A DNA stretch of 64,000 nucleotides from Sepioteuthis lessoniana (taxonomy: Eukaryota > Mollusca > Cephalopoda > Myopsida > Loliginidae), in assembly GCA_963585895.1 (NCBI GenBank), contig OY757934.1, forward strand, positions 38,516,758 to 38,580,757, written 5' to 3'. Within the stretch, counting starts at the first letter, position 1. Each line of letters opens with the position of its first letter. Positions 23,216-34,432 of the stretch are shown here, piece by piece. A model generated the notes under the pieces. The model was given only the letters and a program-made list of their open reading frames with translations, did no database searches and was not told the origin of the DNA. Made by a program: the position numbers and the translations under genes.

Positions 23216-23440
23216 TCGCCGTGCGTAGTGGCTTACGTACTAGACTGCAGCCTCAGAGTAAGAAAGTTTGAACTCCAGGCGCGCTATAACTTTCATCTTC
23301 GGGTGAACACTGGGGAAAGAAATGGACCACTTTATATCCCAGCTAAGGGTTAAATAGTACCACTACCGTTCTTCTACAAGGATGACTTCGACATTAAATA
23401 ACCCATGAAGGTTGATATGCCATTAAACAAAGAAAAAAAA
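23216..23440 (+). mobile_element. SINE-A, diverged copy
   Basis: The head is mutated ('TAGTGGCTTACGTACTAGAC', 'AGTTTGAACTCCAGGCGCGC'). The 3' half is clearer: 'GGGTTAAATAGTACCACTAC' and 'GGTTGATATGCCATTAAACA'. An older subfamily or copy. Confidence 0.8.
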
Positions 23441-24219
23441 ATCGAATCACATACTGCAAAATCTATTGACAAAGTGTTTCAGAAAAACTGATATTATTTC
23501 GTAATCTTTTAACTTGGCTGTTCCTCGTTCAAATGATTTCAAATTTTAACAGCATTTGCAGAAACAACTCAAAATTATATACCGAAATTTTAAACTCGTT
23601 TTCTTTTACAGATAATGAAATTTTCAAAATTAAAAGAAAAAAAATAAAGCAATAAGAAAATTGTGAGTTGTTTCTACGTATGCTGTTAAAATTGGAGATT
23701 CTTTGAATGAGAATTGGTCAAGTTTTTAGATTACGAAATAAAACCAAATTCTCATTAAGCTTGTATGTGACCATAACACAATGAAATTGGCACATTTTAG
23801 CGAGATTTCTAATAAAGTATGACACTTGAAATCCCAAGACTCATACAACAAAGTCATCTCCAGTCCAATTTACAAATCAATTATGATTTTTGAGGTCAGC
23901 ATTCACGCTCAACGTATATTTGCATCATCTAAATTTTCAGCATAATGTTTATCAAAGTTCTTCACTCATTCCAAAATAAAAATAGCAGCAACTACAATTG
24001 TGATGGAATCCAACGCGTTGTCTTGTTCTTTGATAGAGACTTGCGTCTGGAAAGAAAGTGCTGCTGGAGCTCTCTAAGTTAGTGGTAATGATGAACCAGC
24101 CCTGAAAATATTCCGAACATCAAATTGATCTAGAAATGGAATATGTCTCTAGGATGCAAACCAAAAATAACATCATCACCCTACATAATGGTAAACAGAG
24201 ACCTGATTAATATCAGTAC
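23441..24219. other. gene-free stretch
   Basis: AT-rich sequence with no recognised repeat family, open frame or RNA. Confidence 0.5.
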
Positions 24220-24412
24220 AACCACTTCGGTACAGAGTGGACCTGGGAGTAATGGCAATAAACAGACACTCGAAATTCTCTAGATCTTCAGAACTTGAGC
24301 CTCACCATCAGATGCAATTTTGTGCCGTATCCAAAAAAACTGCTTTTCTGAATTGGTCTTACTCCTCTAAGGGAATATAGTCAACGTATTTTATGCCTAG
24401 CCGACTGGCAAT
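24220..24412 (-). mobile_element. SINE-B 5' half, diverged
   Basis: 'ACAGAGTGGACCTGGGAG', 'GAGCCTCACCATCAGATGC', 'GGTCTTACTCCTC' and 'CCTAGCCGACTGGCAA' in minus-strand order; the 55-60-bp repeats and tail are missing. It runs into the (CA)n(TA)n at 24413-24476. Family G follows at 24485-24545. Confidence 0.75.
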
Positions 24413-24480
<68 letters not shown>

Positions 24481-25029
24481 GATTGCAATATATTTTTCGA
24501 AGTTTATAACGAAACAGTTTGTCTATGCATGACAATATATATATATATATATATATGCAGATGTATATACGGGAGTGTGAATGTTGAATAATCATTCTGA
24601 AACACACTCACATATGAGCACACACACATAGAGCAGTATCCAATATTATAGAAAGTCTTAAGATAAAATAAAATAAGAATTTTATCTAATTATTCAGATT
24701 CGATCGAGATGCTTAAAAATCGCGGAAGATATTCTTAAAAACCTATTCTACTCTGTGGTTAATTTGCTTAAAAATGAACCAAGAATAAAGAAACTTATAA
24801 GAAAAAGTAAAACTTTTCATTTCAAAAAAAGTGTGTCACTCAAAACTAGAGACTGAATATTCTAATTACATATGTAAATTGAAAAAGAGACATTTGTGAC
24901 TTAGTATTTATTCAGAATATTAATGTGTATTGGCTAAGGGTTTTAATTACTTCTGCGCATCTATGATCACGTGACTTCATTAATTTGTCACATTGTTCTC
25001 ACATGATTCTGTCCCTCTCCTGCAACTGT

Positions 25030-25268
25030 TTGGATTGGTTTCTTTGTTTAATGGCATATCAACCTTTGTAGGTTATTTAATGCCAAATCCATTATCCTAG
25101 GAGAATAGTAGTGGTACTATTTAACCCATACCTGGGAGGATAAAGGGGTTCATACCTTTCCCAAGGGTATTTGTCCGAAAGTGAACGTAATAGCGCGACT
25201 GAAGTACGAACTCGCTTACTACGATTCCACAGTCCATCGCTTTAACCATTACACCACCAGGACACCCC
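25030..25268 (-). mobile_element. SINE-A, full-length with perfect 13-bp target-site duplication
   Basis: Minus-strand copy from the (GGTTT)n tail at 25030 to the head 'CCAGGACACCCC' at 25268. Flanked by CTCCTGCAACTGT at 25017-25029 and 25269-25281 without mismatch, one of the youngest-looking insertions here. A and B boxes are intact ('TTTAACCATTACACCA', 'GTACGAACTCGC'). Confidence 0.95.
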
Positions 25269-25389
25269 CTCCTGCAACTGTAGCATCTGCATATCAGCCA
25301 TTGTCCCCGATTTGCATGTTTTAATATCATTGCTAATGATCTTCCAAATATTGTAAAAGAAATTAAGATCTGGACATTGAGTGGAGCTA

Positions 25390-25600
25390 TGTCATAAATA
25401 CAGCCGTAAGAGTATCTCCTGCTGTGGGTTAAGATCCCCCAAAATTTGGGGGTCCTGAGTATGACACTCAAAGGCCTTTGATGATGAAGCTCAGAAAATC
25501 CGGGAAGTTTTGAATACCCCTCCATTGCCATTACTTCCGGATCGACTCTGGCTCGGAGTCGTAGTACCAGTAACGGCCATATCTATGGATCAAATAATCT
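25390..25600 (+). mobile_element. SINE-B 5' half, diverged
   Basis: 'GTCCTGAGTATGACACTC', 'TGATGATGAAGCTC', 'CCATTGCCATTACTTCC', 'GACTCTGGCTCGGAG' and 'CATATCTATGGATCAAAT' follow SINE-B order with many changes; no 3' tail. Confidence 0.7.
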
Positions 25601-26477
25601 GTTTAAAAATTATTCATATTCGATTGGAACGCGTGCAAAAAAAATCTTAAAAACAACTCCACAATAAATTTAAATATGAACATACAATTAATTCGATTTC
25701 CTAACCTCCGGCCTTAAAATAAACTGAGACTGGTTGATATATCGTAAAAATCAATCAATCGACACTTTTAGCTTCGAAGTATTGTTTGATCGTTTTTTTT
25801 TGGGGTTTTTTTTTTTCAGTTTGATGAGGAACATTATCTCGCATAAAGATAGTATAAGAGAAAATGCTCACAGAGGTAAAAACAAGTTCCTCTATTATAT
25901 CCTTGAATATGATTGTATGTATTTTATTTTTTATCTGAATGACTGGGTACTATAGAAGACCTCCACATCGATATGCTATCCCTTCTGAATTTAACTGATT
26001 TTCTTTTTCGCTCATTTGAAAAAAAATCTCACTTTTGTAGTGTCGGACATACTGCCTACTGTTGGCGCCAAGCAAATTAAACTTACTTTCACTTCTGTAG
26101 AATAGTCCCGCCTAATTTTCATCTGTAAAGACAATGTGCTCGTTTGCAAATACTAGTTTATCTTTTTGGTTCCTCTAGGTAATCAGGGTGTAAAGACGGT
26201 TGGGATCGGTGGCATATGGTCAGGGTCGAAGTCAAACTGGAGCGTCGATGATACACACAAGACGACGTCTGGGGAAGGTCCCGAATCGACAACTGATCGC
26301 CGCTTATATTCACCCTGTATATTAACGTTTACATAGACACGTGCACATGTCAATGCAAATATGCTGGTCCATCAGCCAATGATGTCGCTTTAAGAAAACG
26401 CCCGCCGCATAACACTTCAGCTATTCTCCACAGGGGTTAGTCAACAGGGGTTATTCTCGATTCGTTTAAATGACACT
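25601..26477. other. gene-free stretch
   Basis: No gene recognised. The 73-codon frame at 25734-25955 has no domain. The 26200-26330 portion is less AT-rich but matches nothing I know. Confidence 0.45.
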
Positions 26478-26600
26478 GGAACCTCATCATCAGATTGTTT
26501 CGTGTCATATCCAAGACACTCGTTTGGAAGTGTGGGTCTTACTCCTCCGCAAAGGTGCAGTCGTTATGTTTTACAGTCCCTCCCTAGCCGACTGGGCAAG
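26478..26600 (-). mobile_element. SINE-B 5' end fragment
   Basis: 'GGAACCTCATCATCAGATTG', 'CATATCCAAGACACTCG', 'GGTCTTACTCCTCCGC' and 'CTAGCCGACTGGGCAAG' mark the 5' 120 bp in minus orientation, ending at the same start point as the copy at 8761. Confidence 0.78.
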
Positions 26601-26831
26601 TATCATCATGAAATATTCTACAGATTATACTCTTTCAATCTCTTAGCTTCTTTTTCAAAAGCAAGAATAGTCATTTCTTGAGTTTTTAGTCCGACAACCC
26701 GATAACCGATTGATTCATCAATGAGTTGTTATCGCGATATCTTAGAAAACAGAGTTGCCGATCAATTATGAACATTTTTTTACATTGCAATATTACCATT
26801 TTTCATTGAGAATTGTTTCATATTTTAAGAG

Positions 26832-27005
26832 ACCATCCATCATCATCATCACCATCACCATCATTATCAAGACATTCTGACAACGCGCCAATCTTTCCCG
26901 CCATTAATCTCTTATCAGCCATCCCTTTAGGTAAGTCCTCCAGGCGGCACCCAACGTCCGCACAGAACTGATAACGTAAGCTTTTTGTTTGTCGACCAAC
27001 ATTTG
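26832..27005 (-). mobile_element. RTE-like LINE 3' end, diverged subfamily
   Basis: An ATC/ACC trinucleotide run (26832-26865) is followed by antisense sequence parallel to the LINE-2f C-terminus: 'AGGTAAGTCCTCCAGGCGGC' and 'CCGCACAGAACTG', compare 'AGGTCCTCTAGAATACATCC' near 40836. Short fragment. Confidence 0.5.
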
Positions 27006-27094
27006 TGTGTCTGTTATATTCATTGGAAAATATTTAAATACTATGGAATGCCAAAACCTAAGCAATGGTATGTAAACCAACCAAAACCATTAGG

Positions 27095-27319
27095 GGTGTC
27101 CTCGTAGTGAAATGGTTAAAGCGATGGACTGCGGAATCGTAGTAAGCGAGTTCAAACTCCAACCGAGCTTTCGGATAAATACCCTTGGGAAAGGTATGAG
27201 CCCCCTTATCCTCACAGCTATGAGTTAAATAGTACCACAACTGTTCTTCTTGAAGGATGACTTTGGTATCAAATAACCTACAAAGGTTGATGTGCCATTA
27301 AACAAAGAAACCAAACCGG
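27095..27319 (+). mobile_element. SINE-A with 9-bp target-site duplication
   Basis: Head 'TCCTCGTAGTGAAATGGTTA' and a shortened B-box region. The expected 'CAGTCGCGCTATTACGTTCA' segment is partly deleted. ACCATTAGG flanks it at 27086-27094 and 27320-27328. Confidence 0.88.
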
Positions 27320-27360
27320 ACCATTAGGCGAAGAAGTTACTATTCTCTAGGACTTACCTG

Positions 27361-27797
27361 TACAAATTGACAGAAAAATAAAGCGCAATAAACCAGAAAT
27401 AGCGGTTAAGGACTATAAAAGAGAAATATACCTTCCACTGATGTTTTATTGTCCGCAGTTAATAATATATCAGTCAAAGAGTGCAATAAAATAAGCCAAT
27501 ACAAAGACCTAGAAATAAAAATTGAAAAGATGTGTCTCCTTAAAACTACTACCATTCCAGTAAGGATCAAGAAAGGGACTGATAAACTCATTAACAAGAT
27601 ACCAGATTTTTTCAGCTTTTATGAAATACAAAGAATTGTACTTTGTAGAACAGCTGCTCTTTTTGATAAAAGAAAAAAAAAACACCCAACAGAGACTGAA
27701 AAAATAGAATGTATATCACAAATTTCCCTCACCCAAGATCTTAAGTAAAGACTCGGTGAAAGACTGTAAAAAAACTGAAAAGTGAAATTGAAAATTG

Positions 27798-27830
<33 letters not shown>
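27361..27830 (+). mobile_element. RLE-type LINE, 3' end, second family, ending in (TAA)n
   Basis: A 99-codon frame (27449-27748) reads 'SVKECNKISQYKDLEIKIEKM', 'TTTIPVRIKKGTDKLINKIP', 'FYEIQRIVLCRTAALF'. This layout (K-rich, 'KYxDLxxEIEKMW', 'IPVVIGALG'-like, then an arginine-rich end) parallels the end of the LINE-1f protein and other RLE LINEs. The sequence then reaches (TAA)n at 27799-27830. The same family is seen at about 3425-3550. 5'-truncated, with a frameshift around 'PVRIKKG'. Confidence 0.6.
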
Positions 27831-27831
<1 letters not shown>

Positions 27832-28580
27832 TTTCAGCAAATTGATCCGTGGATCGGGCTAAATATGGCCAGAGGTCATATGTTTGATGCGACACCTTGT
27901 AAAGAAATGGTTTTACTCTCAATTATTTCTTTTTATCCTTACTTCTTTTGCATGCAGATTTACTACAGCATTGAACATATTTATTTCCTTAAAGAAAAAA
28001 AAAAAGAATATTTACGGCACTATTGATCTTGATCGAATCTGCAGAATTGGATTGATTTTTTAAATTTTTTTAATCTTTATTTTTGAAATCTTTCGTTCTG
28101 ATATTGGACTCTACTGTATGTATTCATGTGATGTGTAAGTGTTCATAACTCCTTCACCATTTTATACATTTGAATGTAGGTGTTATACTACGAATAAGAA
28201 TACTCAGATAGGATTTAAATTAGGGTCAAATTACATGTTAACTTCATCCTGTGATTATGTGGCCATGATGCAACGTATTATTTAAATCCCTATGAATAAA
28301 AAAGCGAAAGCAATTCCCTCTTTTTCTGTGTATCAGACCAACTATTACATCCTGGTTTATTTCTGGCCCTTATCCTTTTTTATTTCTTTTTTTTTTTTTT
28401 TACATTCTTATCTCATAAAACGTGAGTTCTTCTGCGTAAAAAGATGAAATCGACCTTGCCAAAGCGAAATCGGAAGCAGGGCGGAGGCGACGAAGTAATC
28501 GAAAGTCTTTGCATAAAAACCAATGAGATGAAGAAAAAAGGTGGGTAGTCCCTTGGGTAATACTGCTTAAAGTAATGAGA
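27831..28580. other. gene-free stretch
   Basis: AT-rich, with poly-T at 28387-28402. No family recognised. Confidence 0.45.
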
Positions 28581-28584
28581 TATC

Positions 28585-28621
<37 letters not shown>

Positions 28622-29290
28622 TCACTCACTCTCTCTATCTCTCTCCTTTTAACAGATATTTCGTTCGATTTTTTTATTTTCTACGTTTCCCGCCTTTTTT
28701 GATGAAAATTGGCAGAACTTTGAAACTAACAAGGCTTCACACAACAGAATCGCATTTCAAGATTGTTTAATCAGTGTTAGTGAGAGTTTAAACATGATTG
28801 TAAATCCTGACTTCTTACTATCATTGTTTTCTTCTTTTTTTACTCAATTTTCTCTCCTCTTCTCAGAATTACATACTAAGTTCTATCGTTTATTCTAGTC
28901 ATATTTTTCATGTTTCTTCCTCAGAAATGTGTCTCTTCAATTTGGCTTCTTCTGGTCTTCTATTTTTTTTTTTTTTTTTAGGTAAGGTGGGTTTCTATGC
29001 TCTAGTATTGAATCTGTCATCATTATCATCATCATAACCTTCTTCTTCTTCTTCTTCTTCTTCTTCTTCTTCTTCTTCTTCTTCTTCTTTATTTTTGTCT
29101 TTTGAGTTGTCTTCATTTTTTTTTTTTCTTTTTTACCATAATTTTCTTTTTTTTCATAACATTCCTCCCTCCGTCTCCATAGATTACTTTTTCTCTTTCT
29201 GCTTATAATTCTCAACTTTTCCTTTGATTTCTTCTTCTTCTTCTTCTTCTTCTTCTTCTTCTTCTCATAATTTATTATCATCATTATTAT
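28585..29290. repeat. (CT)n and (TTC)n low-complexity region
   Basis: (CT)n with CA and ACTC interruptions at 28585-28640, (TTC)n at 29036-29088 and 29229-29264, and a poly-T at 28962-28979. The lysine- and glutamate-rich frames here come from these arrays. Confidence 0.9.
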
Positions 29291-29394
29291 TATTCCTTGC
29301 AATGTTTACACCGGTTTTGAGAAGCATATTTTTTGGGGGGGTGCTTTTCTATGTTTTTGTTTAACTGTTCTTTATTCTTTTTTTTTATTCTTTT

Positions 29395-30303
29395 TACTAA
29401 CGTCTAAGTAACAGAAAATTTTCTCAGCTCTCCAGGACTCTCCAAAGTATATGAGCCAGTTTTAACAGTTTTGTTATCTAGATGACCTTGATTCTTCCAC
29501 TGATCTTCAGTTCCTTTTGACTCTTTTCCAGAATTTTGGACACCGTTCCAAGGGCTCCAACTACAATTGCTATCACCGTCATGTTCACAGATTTTTCAGC
29601 TCCACGTATTTCTGTATCTTTTTACTTTCTTTGAGTTTCTACCTCTGAGGTTATCCTGAATGGAAAAATCCACTAGATGCCCAGTTGCCTTTTTCTTCTT
29701 AATTAACGCTTGGTCTGGTTTTCAGGCCGGGTTTGGATGATCAGTTTTTAACACAAAATTCCAGATCATTTTTATGGGTCTCCTTTTCTAAATAGATTCT
29801 GCTTTATGCATATACCGCTTATCTGAGAGGTCAAATTTTAATTTCTTGCACAATTCGCTGTGGATCAACTTTCCCACCCAGTCGTGCCTAGTCTTGTATT
29901 CCCTTTGTTTGTTGTACTCGCTTATCATATGATTAACTGTTTCATCTTGTCCCAACATTATCTAAACTTGCTACACTGCAACGTATTGTCAATTTTGGTT
30001 TTAATATATTTGGTCTTGAGGTCATTATTTGGTACAGATGAAAACTTTTGAAATTTCTTTTCTTAGCCATGTCCAGGTCTTTTTGTATGCAATTTCCTTT
30101 GTATGCCTCTTGATGTATCCATATAGTTGTTTTTCTTCATTTTGTTGTTGTTGTTGTTGTTTTGTTTACGAGATGACATGGTTATTGTTCCCTGTTTGTC
30201 TTCAAATTAATTCTACTGCTGCTGCTTTAATCCTTTCACTGAAATCTTCAGGATTCTTCTAAATATCCGAACTGATTTTAGTAACGTTGTGTTCTTGGTT
30301 GTT
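29395..30303 (-). mobile_element. LINE-1f, antisense C-terminal half
   Basis: Minus-strand translation in pieces gives the LINE-1f end: 'EYKTRHDWVGKLIH' near 29890, then the RLE region and a C-terminal 'LESPGELRKF' near 29440. Stops and shifts are frequent. It is cut off on the right by the solo LTR at 30308. Confidence 0.65.
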
Positions 30304-30307
30304 TCAA

Positions 30308-30855
30308 TGTTACATAGCCACAATTAACGCCACGTGCGAAATAGACATATAATGTTCATAACGAAAAAACATATAAAGAACATAGGAATCTCGAAATTTG
30401 AAAACACGTAACGACTTCTTGTTCAGGTACAAAACCTTTTTATTAACTTTGAATTAAAGGTTTCGACATAAGGAGGAGAGACACAATCTCGCAATGCCGT
30501 CTTATTCATTTGGCCCCTATCTCGTGCGGCACCCACGACGCGCAAATTCGTCTCGCCTCGCGAGCCCCAAAAGTCGACCGTCTTCGTCCAGTATCTAGTC
30601 TCAACTCTCTAACTTTCTTTCAATTCTCCACAAACCTCTGCGCGCTTCCGGTACGTGACGTCACTCGCACTCCGTCACCCGTTTCGACTCGGACTATTGT
30701 GACATCTCTGAGTGACACCTTCGTCCGCCCGCGTGCGCCTGCGTTAACACCTGCATCAATGTTTGCACCTAACTAACCCATGTGCTGAGCCAAAAGGTTA
30801 TCAGCCTAACTAAACCCAAAGGCATGAACCGAAATCCCTCGGCCATTACGTTACA
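30308..30855 (-). mobile_element. solo LTR, LTR-1 family, 548 bp
   Basis: On the minus strand it begins TGTAACGTAATGG and ends ATGTAACA, the TG..CA boundaries of an LTR, flanked by the 4-bp duplication TCAA (30304-30307, 30856-30859). Three related copies occur (also 38994-39547 and 49630-50197). It has a perfect TGACGTCA at 30656-30663 beside CCGGAAG (minus strand), and an AATAAA-containing polyadenylation-type region near 30440-30450. No internal region on either side. The 88-codon frame at 30510-30776 lies inside the LTR and is not a gene. Four-bp duplications are usual for Gypsy-type elements. Confidence 0.85.
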
Positions 30856-31200
30856 TCAACTCTTCTTCATGCTTATCGAGTCTTTATTCCAGGTTCTTGA
30901 CGACTTTTCTAAAAAGCTCCAACCACAATTCATTTCACTGTTGCCGTCATGTTCAAGAATTTTTTCAGTTCTCTGGAAAGGTTCAGGTATTTGTATAGTT
31001 TTTCGCCATCTTTCTTTTTCCCGCTGAGTTCTGCTCGCACGACAATATCCACTAGATGAGAGACACTTTTCTTCTACGTAATTAAAACTAAATCTCGTCT
31101 TCTTGACTGGATTCTGTGATCTGTTTGTATCTCAAAGTCCCAGGGAATTTTATGCGTTTCATTTTTGGGGGATAGATTCTGATTATTCCAGTCATAACTG
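30856..31200 (-). mobile_element. LINE-1f, antisense RLE-region fragment
   Basis: Antisense of the 3' coding end: 'CCACAATTCATTTCACTGTT', 'CGTCATGTTCAAGAATTTTT', 'AATATCCACTAG' and 'TCAAAGTCCCAGGGAATTTT' parallel the stretch at 29540-29800. It may be a second copy or the continuation of the one interrupted by the LTR. Confidence 0.55.
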
Positions 31201-31782
31201 TAAATCTTCATTTAAGCAATTTATCACATTTTTGCTGAGAATTGTATTTATTCGATGATGGATTGATGATAATTATTAAATGACAAAGATAAAGAATTAT
31301 TATTATCAATGATAAAAGGTAAACGGAAATTGTTCAGTCTTCATTCTTATTAGCTTCATTATTTATTGTCAGTTACCTTTTGTCAGTTTGTAAAAATAAA
31401 ATAAAAAGAGTGTACCCTTTATTGATTCCATTAATGGAGGTCAGTTTATTCCTAGTGCAAATCCACACGATAATGTTCCCGGAAGAGACAATAAATCACG
31501 AAAAATGGACGAGAAACTCACACAGACCCATACACAAAAACACACACACAATAAGAGAATACGAGTTGTGTCCAAAAAGTATCGAGACTGAAGCTGCAAT
31601 TGTGAATACATGATTGATTGGTTGATTGTAACGGCTCGTCGGCCCTTAAAAAGTTATTTTATGCATTCAGGTTAGGGAACTGCATTCATTCCTCATTCAT
31701 ATTTTCATTTTCTATGTGATATCTTCTCTTGAGATTTTTTTTTTTTTTTGCTCATGATAATATCGAATACAGATGATTTTAA
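31201..31782. other. gene-free stretch with one mariner-like terminus
   Basis: 'TTGTGTCCAAAAAGTATCGA' near 31565 resembles a mariner-family terminus. A 77-codon frame (31380-31613) overlapping it has no domain. Otherwise nothing recognised. Confidence 0.35.
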
Positions 31783-31870
31783 ATAGTTCTATTTGACCCA
31801 TAGATTGGACCCTAACAGGTTCTACCACTCCAAGTTAGAATGAACCAGGAAGTAAATATCAATTGTAGTC
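31783..31870 (-). mobile_element. SINE-B fragment
   Basis: 'AAATAGTTCTATTTGACCCA', 'TAGATTGGACCCTAACAGG' and 'CTACCACTCC' match the SINE-B centre in minus orientation. Confidence 0.65.
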
Positions 31871-32139
31871 CTATGCTAGTCACAGTACTTGATTGCAGCC
31901 TTAGTTCCGTGACTGCCTCTTGCATTTCTGGCTAGATGGTTTATCAACTCCTGTGTGCCCACGTTGTGTTTGAAAGATCAACAGATGGGGGATGATACAA
32001 TCTATCCGAAACTTCTTCGGGCAGTTTGAGTGGTTTGTTGGACAAGTGGCCTGCGAGTTGGCAACTCAAAGACAAGAAAAACTCTCCGCTAATAATTAAC
32101 TATTTATTGAAACACAATGGTGTAACAATAATATATACA

Positions 32140-32150
32140 ATATATATATA

Positions 32151-32226
<76 letters not shown>
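32140..32226. repeat. (TA)n/(GT)n microsatellite
   Basis: About 70 bp of uninterrupted GT after a short TA run; the CVCVCV frames are its translation. Confidence 0.95.
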
Positions 32227-32227
<1 letters not shown>

Positions 32228-32837
32228 AATTGTGTCACTTTTGTTGTATTTGAGAGACAAACTATTCAAGTATTTGGATGGTGCAGTCTTTCTATGTTAC
32301 AAGGAGAGTGAATCTTTTGCTGGAGAGACTTTAGTTCTTGGAGAAATTTCTTTGCTTATTCTCATGTCTTCGGTATGGATATCGGATATCTTTTCTCATT
32401 TAAACCTAAAACATCTATCTTTATAGAGGATTCCCCAGGGAATAAACATTCCCGATTGGCTAACCAATCACAGATCATTTCGTATTCTTCATCAAATGCG
32501 CTGATCTACGTCAGTGAGAAGAATATCCCTTCCACCTATCAGATTTAAGTTGGTCATCCAACCAAACCACAATGTAGGGGCTTGGTTAATCAAAGCTTTG
32601 TCGAGGAATATCTCTTTATACATTAACGAAAACAAAAATCAAAGATCTAATTAATGTATCCAAGGTTTTAACCTTTTAACGCCAACAGGTCGACAAGAGA
32701 TATCATGATCTAAAATGGATCAATGCATCAACAAAACTCCAACCTTGCTAACTTTTTGTTTTGATAATTTGAAAGTTCGGTTAGTACTGACCTTTTAAAT
32801 TGACTTATGAATTTCTTTCACAGTCAATAAGTCTTTT
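32227..32837. other. gene-free stretch
   Basis: No repeat family or domain recognised; possible LTR material but no second copy in the window. Confidence 0.4.
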
Positions 32838-32852
32838 GTATGTTGTTATAAA

Positions 32853-33107
32853 GTAAAGTTGACGACCATAGTCGAGGGTGACCCGAAGGCTCCCTTTTAG
32901 ATAGCTACTACACCAAGGTGTAGGGGAGGGCGCTTCTCCTTTCCCTGGATTGCTCCACTTTACCCTTGATCCGTACCTTATAATGCTGAGTGTTAAGCAA
33001 GGAGGCACCAAGGACAATTTTTTGAGTTTTTGGTATGACTCGAACTGGGATTGAACCCAGGTCTCCTGGTTCATTGGCGAACTCTCTAACCGCTAGGCCA
33101 ATGTTCA
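32853..33107 (-). mobile_element. SINE-D, full-length with 15-bp target-site duplication
   Basis: Minus-strand head at the right: A box 'TGGCCTAGCGG' and B box 'GGGTTCAATCCC' on the coding strand, body 'CAGCATTATAAGGTACGG', and 3' end 'TCGACTATGGTCGTCAAC'. Flanked by GTATGTTGTTATAAA at 32838-32852 and 33108-33122, perfect. Defines the exact limits of SINE-D (255 bp). Confidence 0.93.
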
Positions 33108-33201
33108 GTATGTTGTTATAAAAGGGAAATTATATTTTCTTTAAAAAATACATTATACTAACATCAGTGAATACTACCATCAGTGAATACGTCATATTGT
33201 C

Positions 33202-33298
33202 GTACAATGAAGGAGTACTTCAGACTTCCAAATTTCCAGAAAAGCCTTATCATCAGATGCAGTTTAGTATCATACTAAGGACACCATACTAAGGACAC
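33202..33298 (-). mobile_element. SINE-B fragment
   Basis: 'ATGAAGGAGTACTTC', 'CCTTATCATCAGATGCAG' and 'TATCATACTAAGGACACC' fit SINE-B, minus strand. TACTAAGGACACC is repeated immediately before SINE-A at 33299. Confidence 0.65.
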
Positions 33299-33535
33299 CC
33301 GGGGTGTAATGGTTAAAGCGATGGACTGCGGAATCGTAGTAAGCGAGTTCGTACTCCAGTCGCGCTATTACGTTCACTTTCGGCTAAATACCCTTGGAAA
33401 AGGTATGAACCCCCTTATCCTCCCAGTTATGGATTAAATAGTACCACTACTGTTCTTCTAGGAGAATGACTCTGTCATTAAATAACCTACAAAGGTTAAT
33501 ATGCCATTATACAAAGAAACCAAACCAAATCAAAC
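33299..33535 (+). mobile_element. SINE-A, full-length
   Basis: 'GGGGTGTAATGGTTAAAGCG', B box 'GAGTTCGTACTCC', 'GCGCTATTACGTTCACTTTC' and the tail 'GGTTAATATGCCATTATACA' with (CAAAC)n. It adjoins the SINE-B fragment, and its first nucleotides seem replaced by the repeated CTAAGGACACC. Confidence 0.9.
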
Positions 33536-33933
33536 CAAGAGTAAATTGATTCATATTCTAAATTTCAGCAAAATGAGTTCATGAGCTAATTAAAAATAAT
33601 TCACACTCTGATGTGTAATTTTTACTAAGGATACAAATGTATATATATATATATATGTATGTGGGGGGGGTTACAAATATAATTAGAAAAGTAAGACTGT
33701 TGCATTCCTCTGGTAATAGGGTAGATGATCGTCATGCTTCTATTGAAGAAAAAGTGAATGATTTTCATCCAAGTTTCTTTGTTAACTTCATTATCATCAA
33801 TTTGGATTATTAAAAAAGGAAGTTTAGAAAATTTTTATTTAATTGCATATGGACTTCAAATAACTAATCATTTCAGCGAGTAATTTCAAGCGTATTCTTC
33901 TAATAAAAATCTCGCCATGATATTCCATTTGAG

Positions 33934-34150
33934 CTTGGTTTCTTTCTTTTATAGCATATCAACATCGTACTCAAAGTCACTCTTGTAGAAGAACGGAAGT
34001 GATACTGTTTAATCCATAGCTGGGGAAAGGATAAGGGAGTTCATAGTTTTCTCAGGGGTATTAGTCCAGAAGTGAACGTAAAAGCACGACAGAAGATTGA
34101 AATCGCCAATTACGTTGTCACAGTCCATCACTTTAGCCATAACACCCACT
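33934..34150 (-). mobile_element. SINE-A, diverged
   Basis: Minus strand: 'GGTTTCTTTCTTTTATAGCA' tail, 'GAAGTGATACTGTTTAATCC', 'CAGGGGTATTAGTCC', and the head 'CACAGTCCATCACTTTAGCC'. Lacks the clean A box of younger copies. Confidence 0.8.
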
Positions 34151-34296
34151 TTTTTGTCTTGTTTACGGTTATATATATCTATATATAATAAAAAGTGCTT
34201 TCTTATGAAATTAAGTAAAATTCAATATATACTTCTAATTAACTCTATTCGGAGGAAGACATAATTATATTTTAAAAAGAAAAGTTTGAAAAGAAG

Positions 34297-34432
34297 AACT
34301 GTATGGTATATCAACAATTATAGGTTATTTAATGCCAAATCCGTTTTTGCACATTAAACAGTTCTATTTCAAACAATTCAGTTAAGTACAAGTACATAGT
34401 TTAGTTCTATTTGTCTGATAGGATCCAATCAG
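34297..34432 (-). mobile_element. SINE-B 3' fragment
   Basis: 'GGTTATTTAATGCCAAATCC', 'GTTCTATTTCAAACAATTCA' and 'GATAGGATCCAATCAG' in minus order, about two internal units. It abuts the SINE-A tail at 34433. Confidence 0.75.

Noticed and set aside
30510..30776. 88-codon arginine-rich frame
   Set aside because: Lies wholly within the solo LTR-1 and is not kept open in the sister LTRs.
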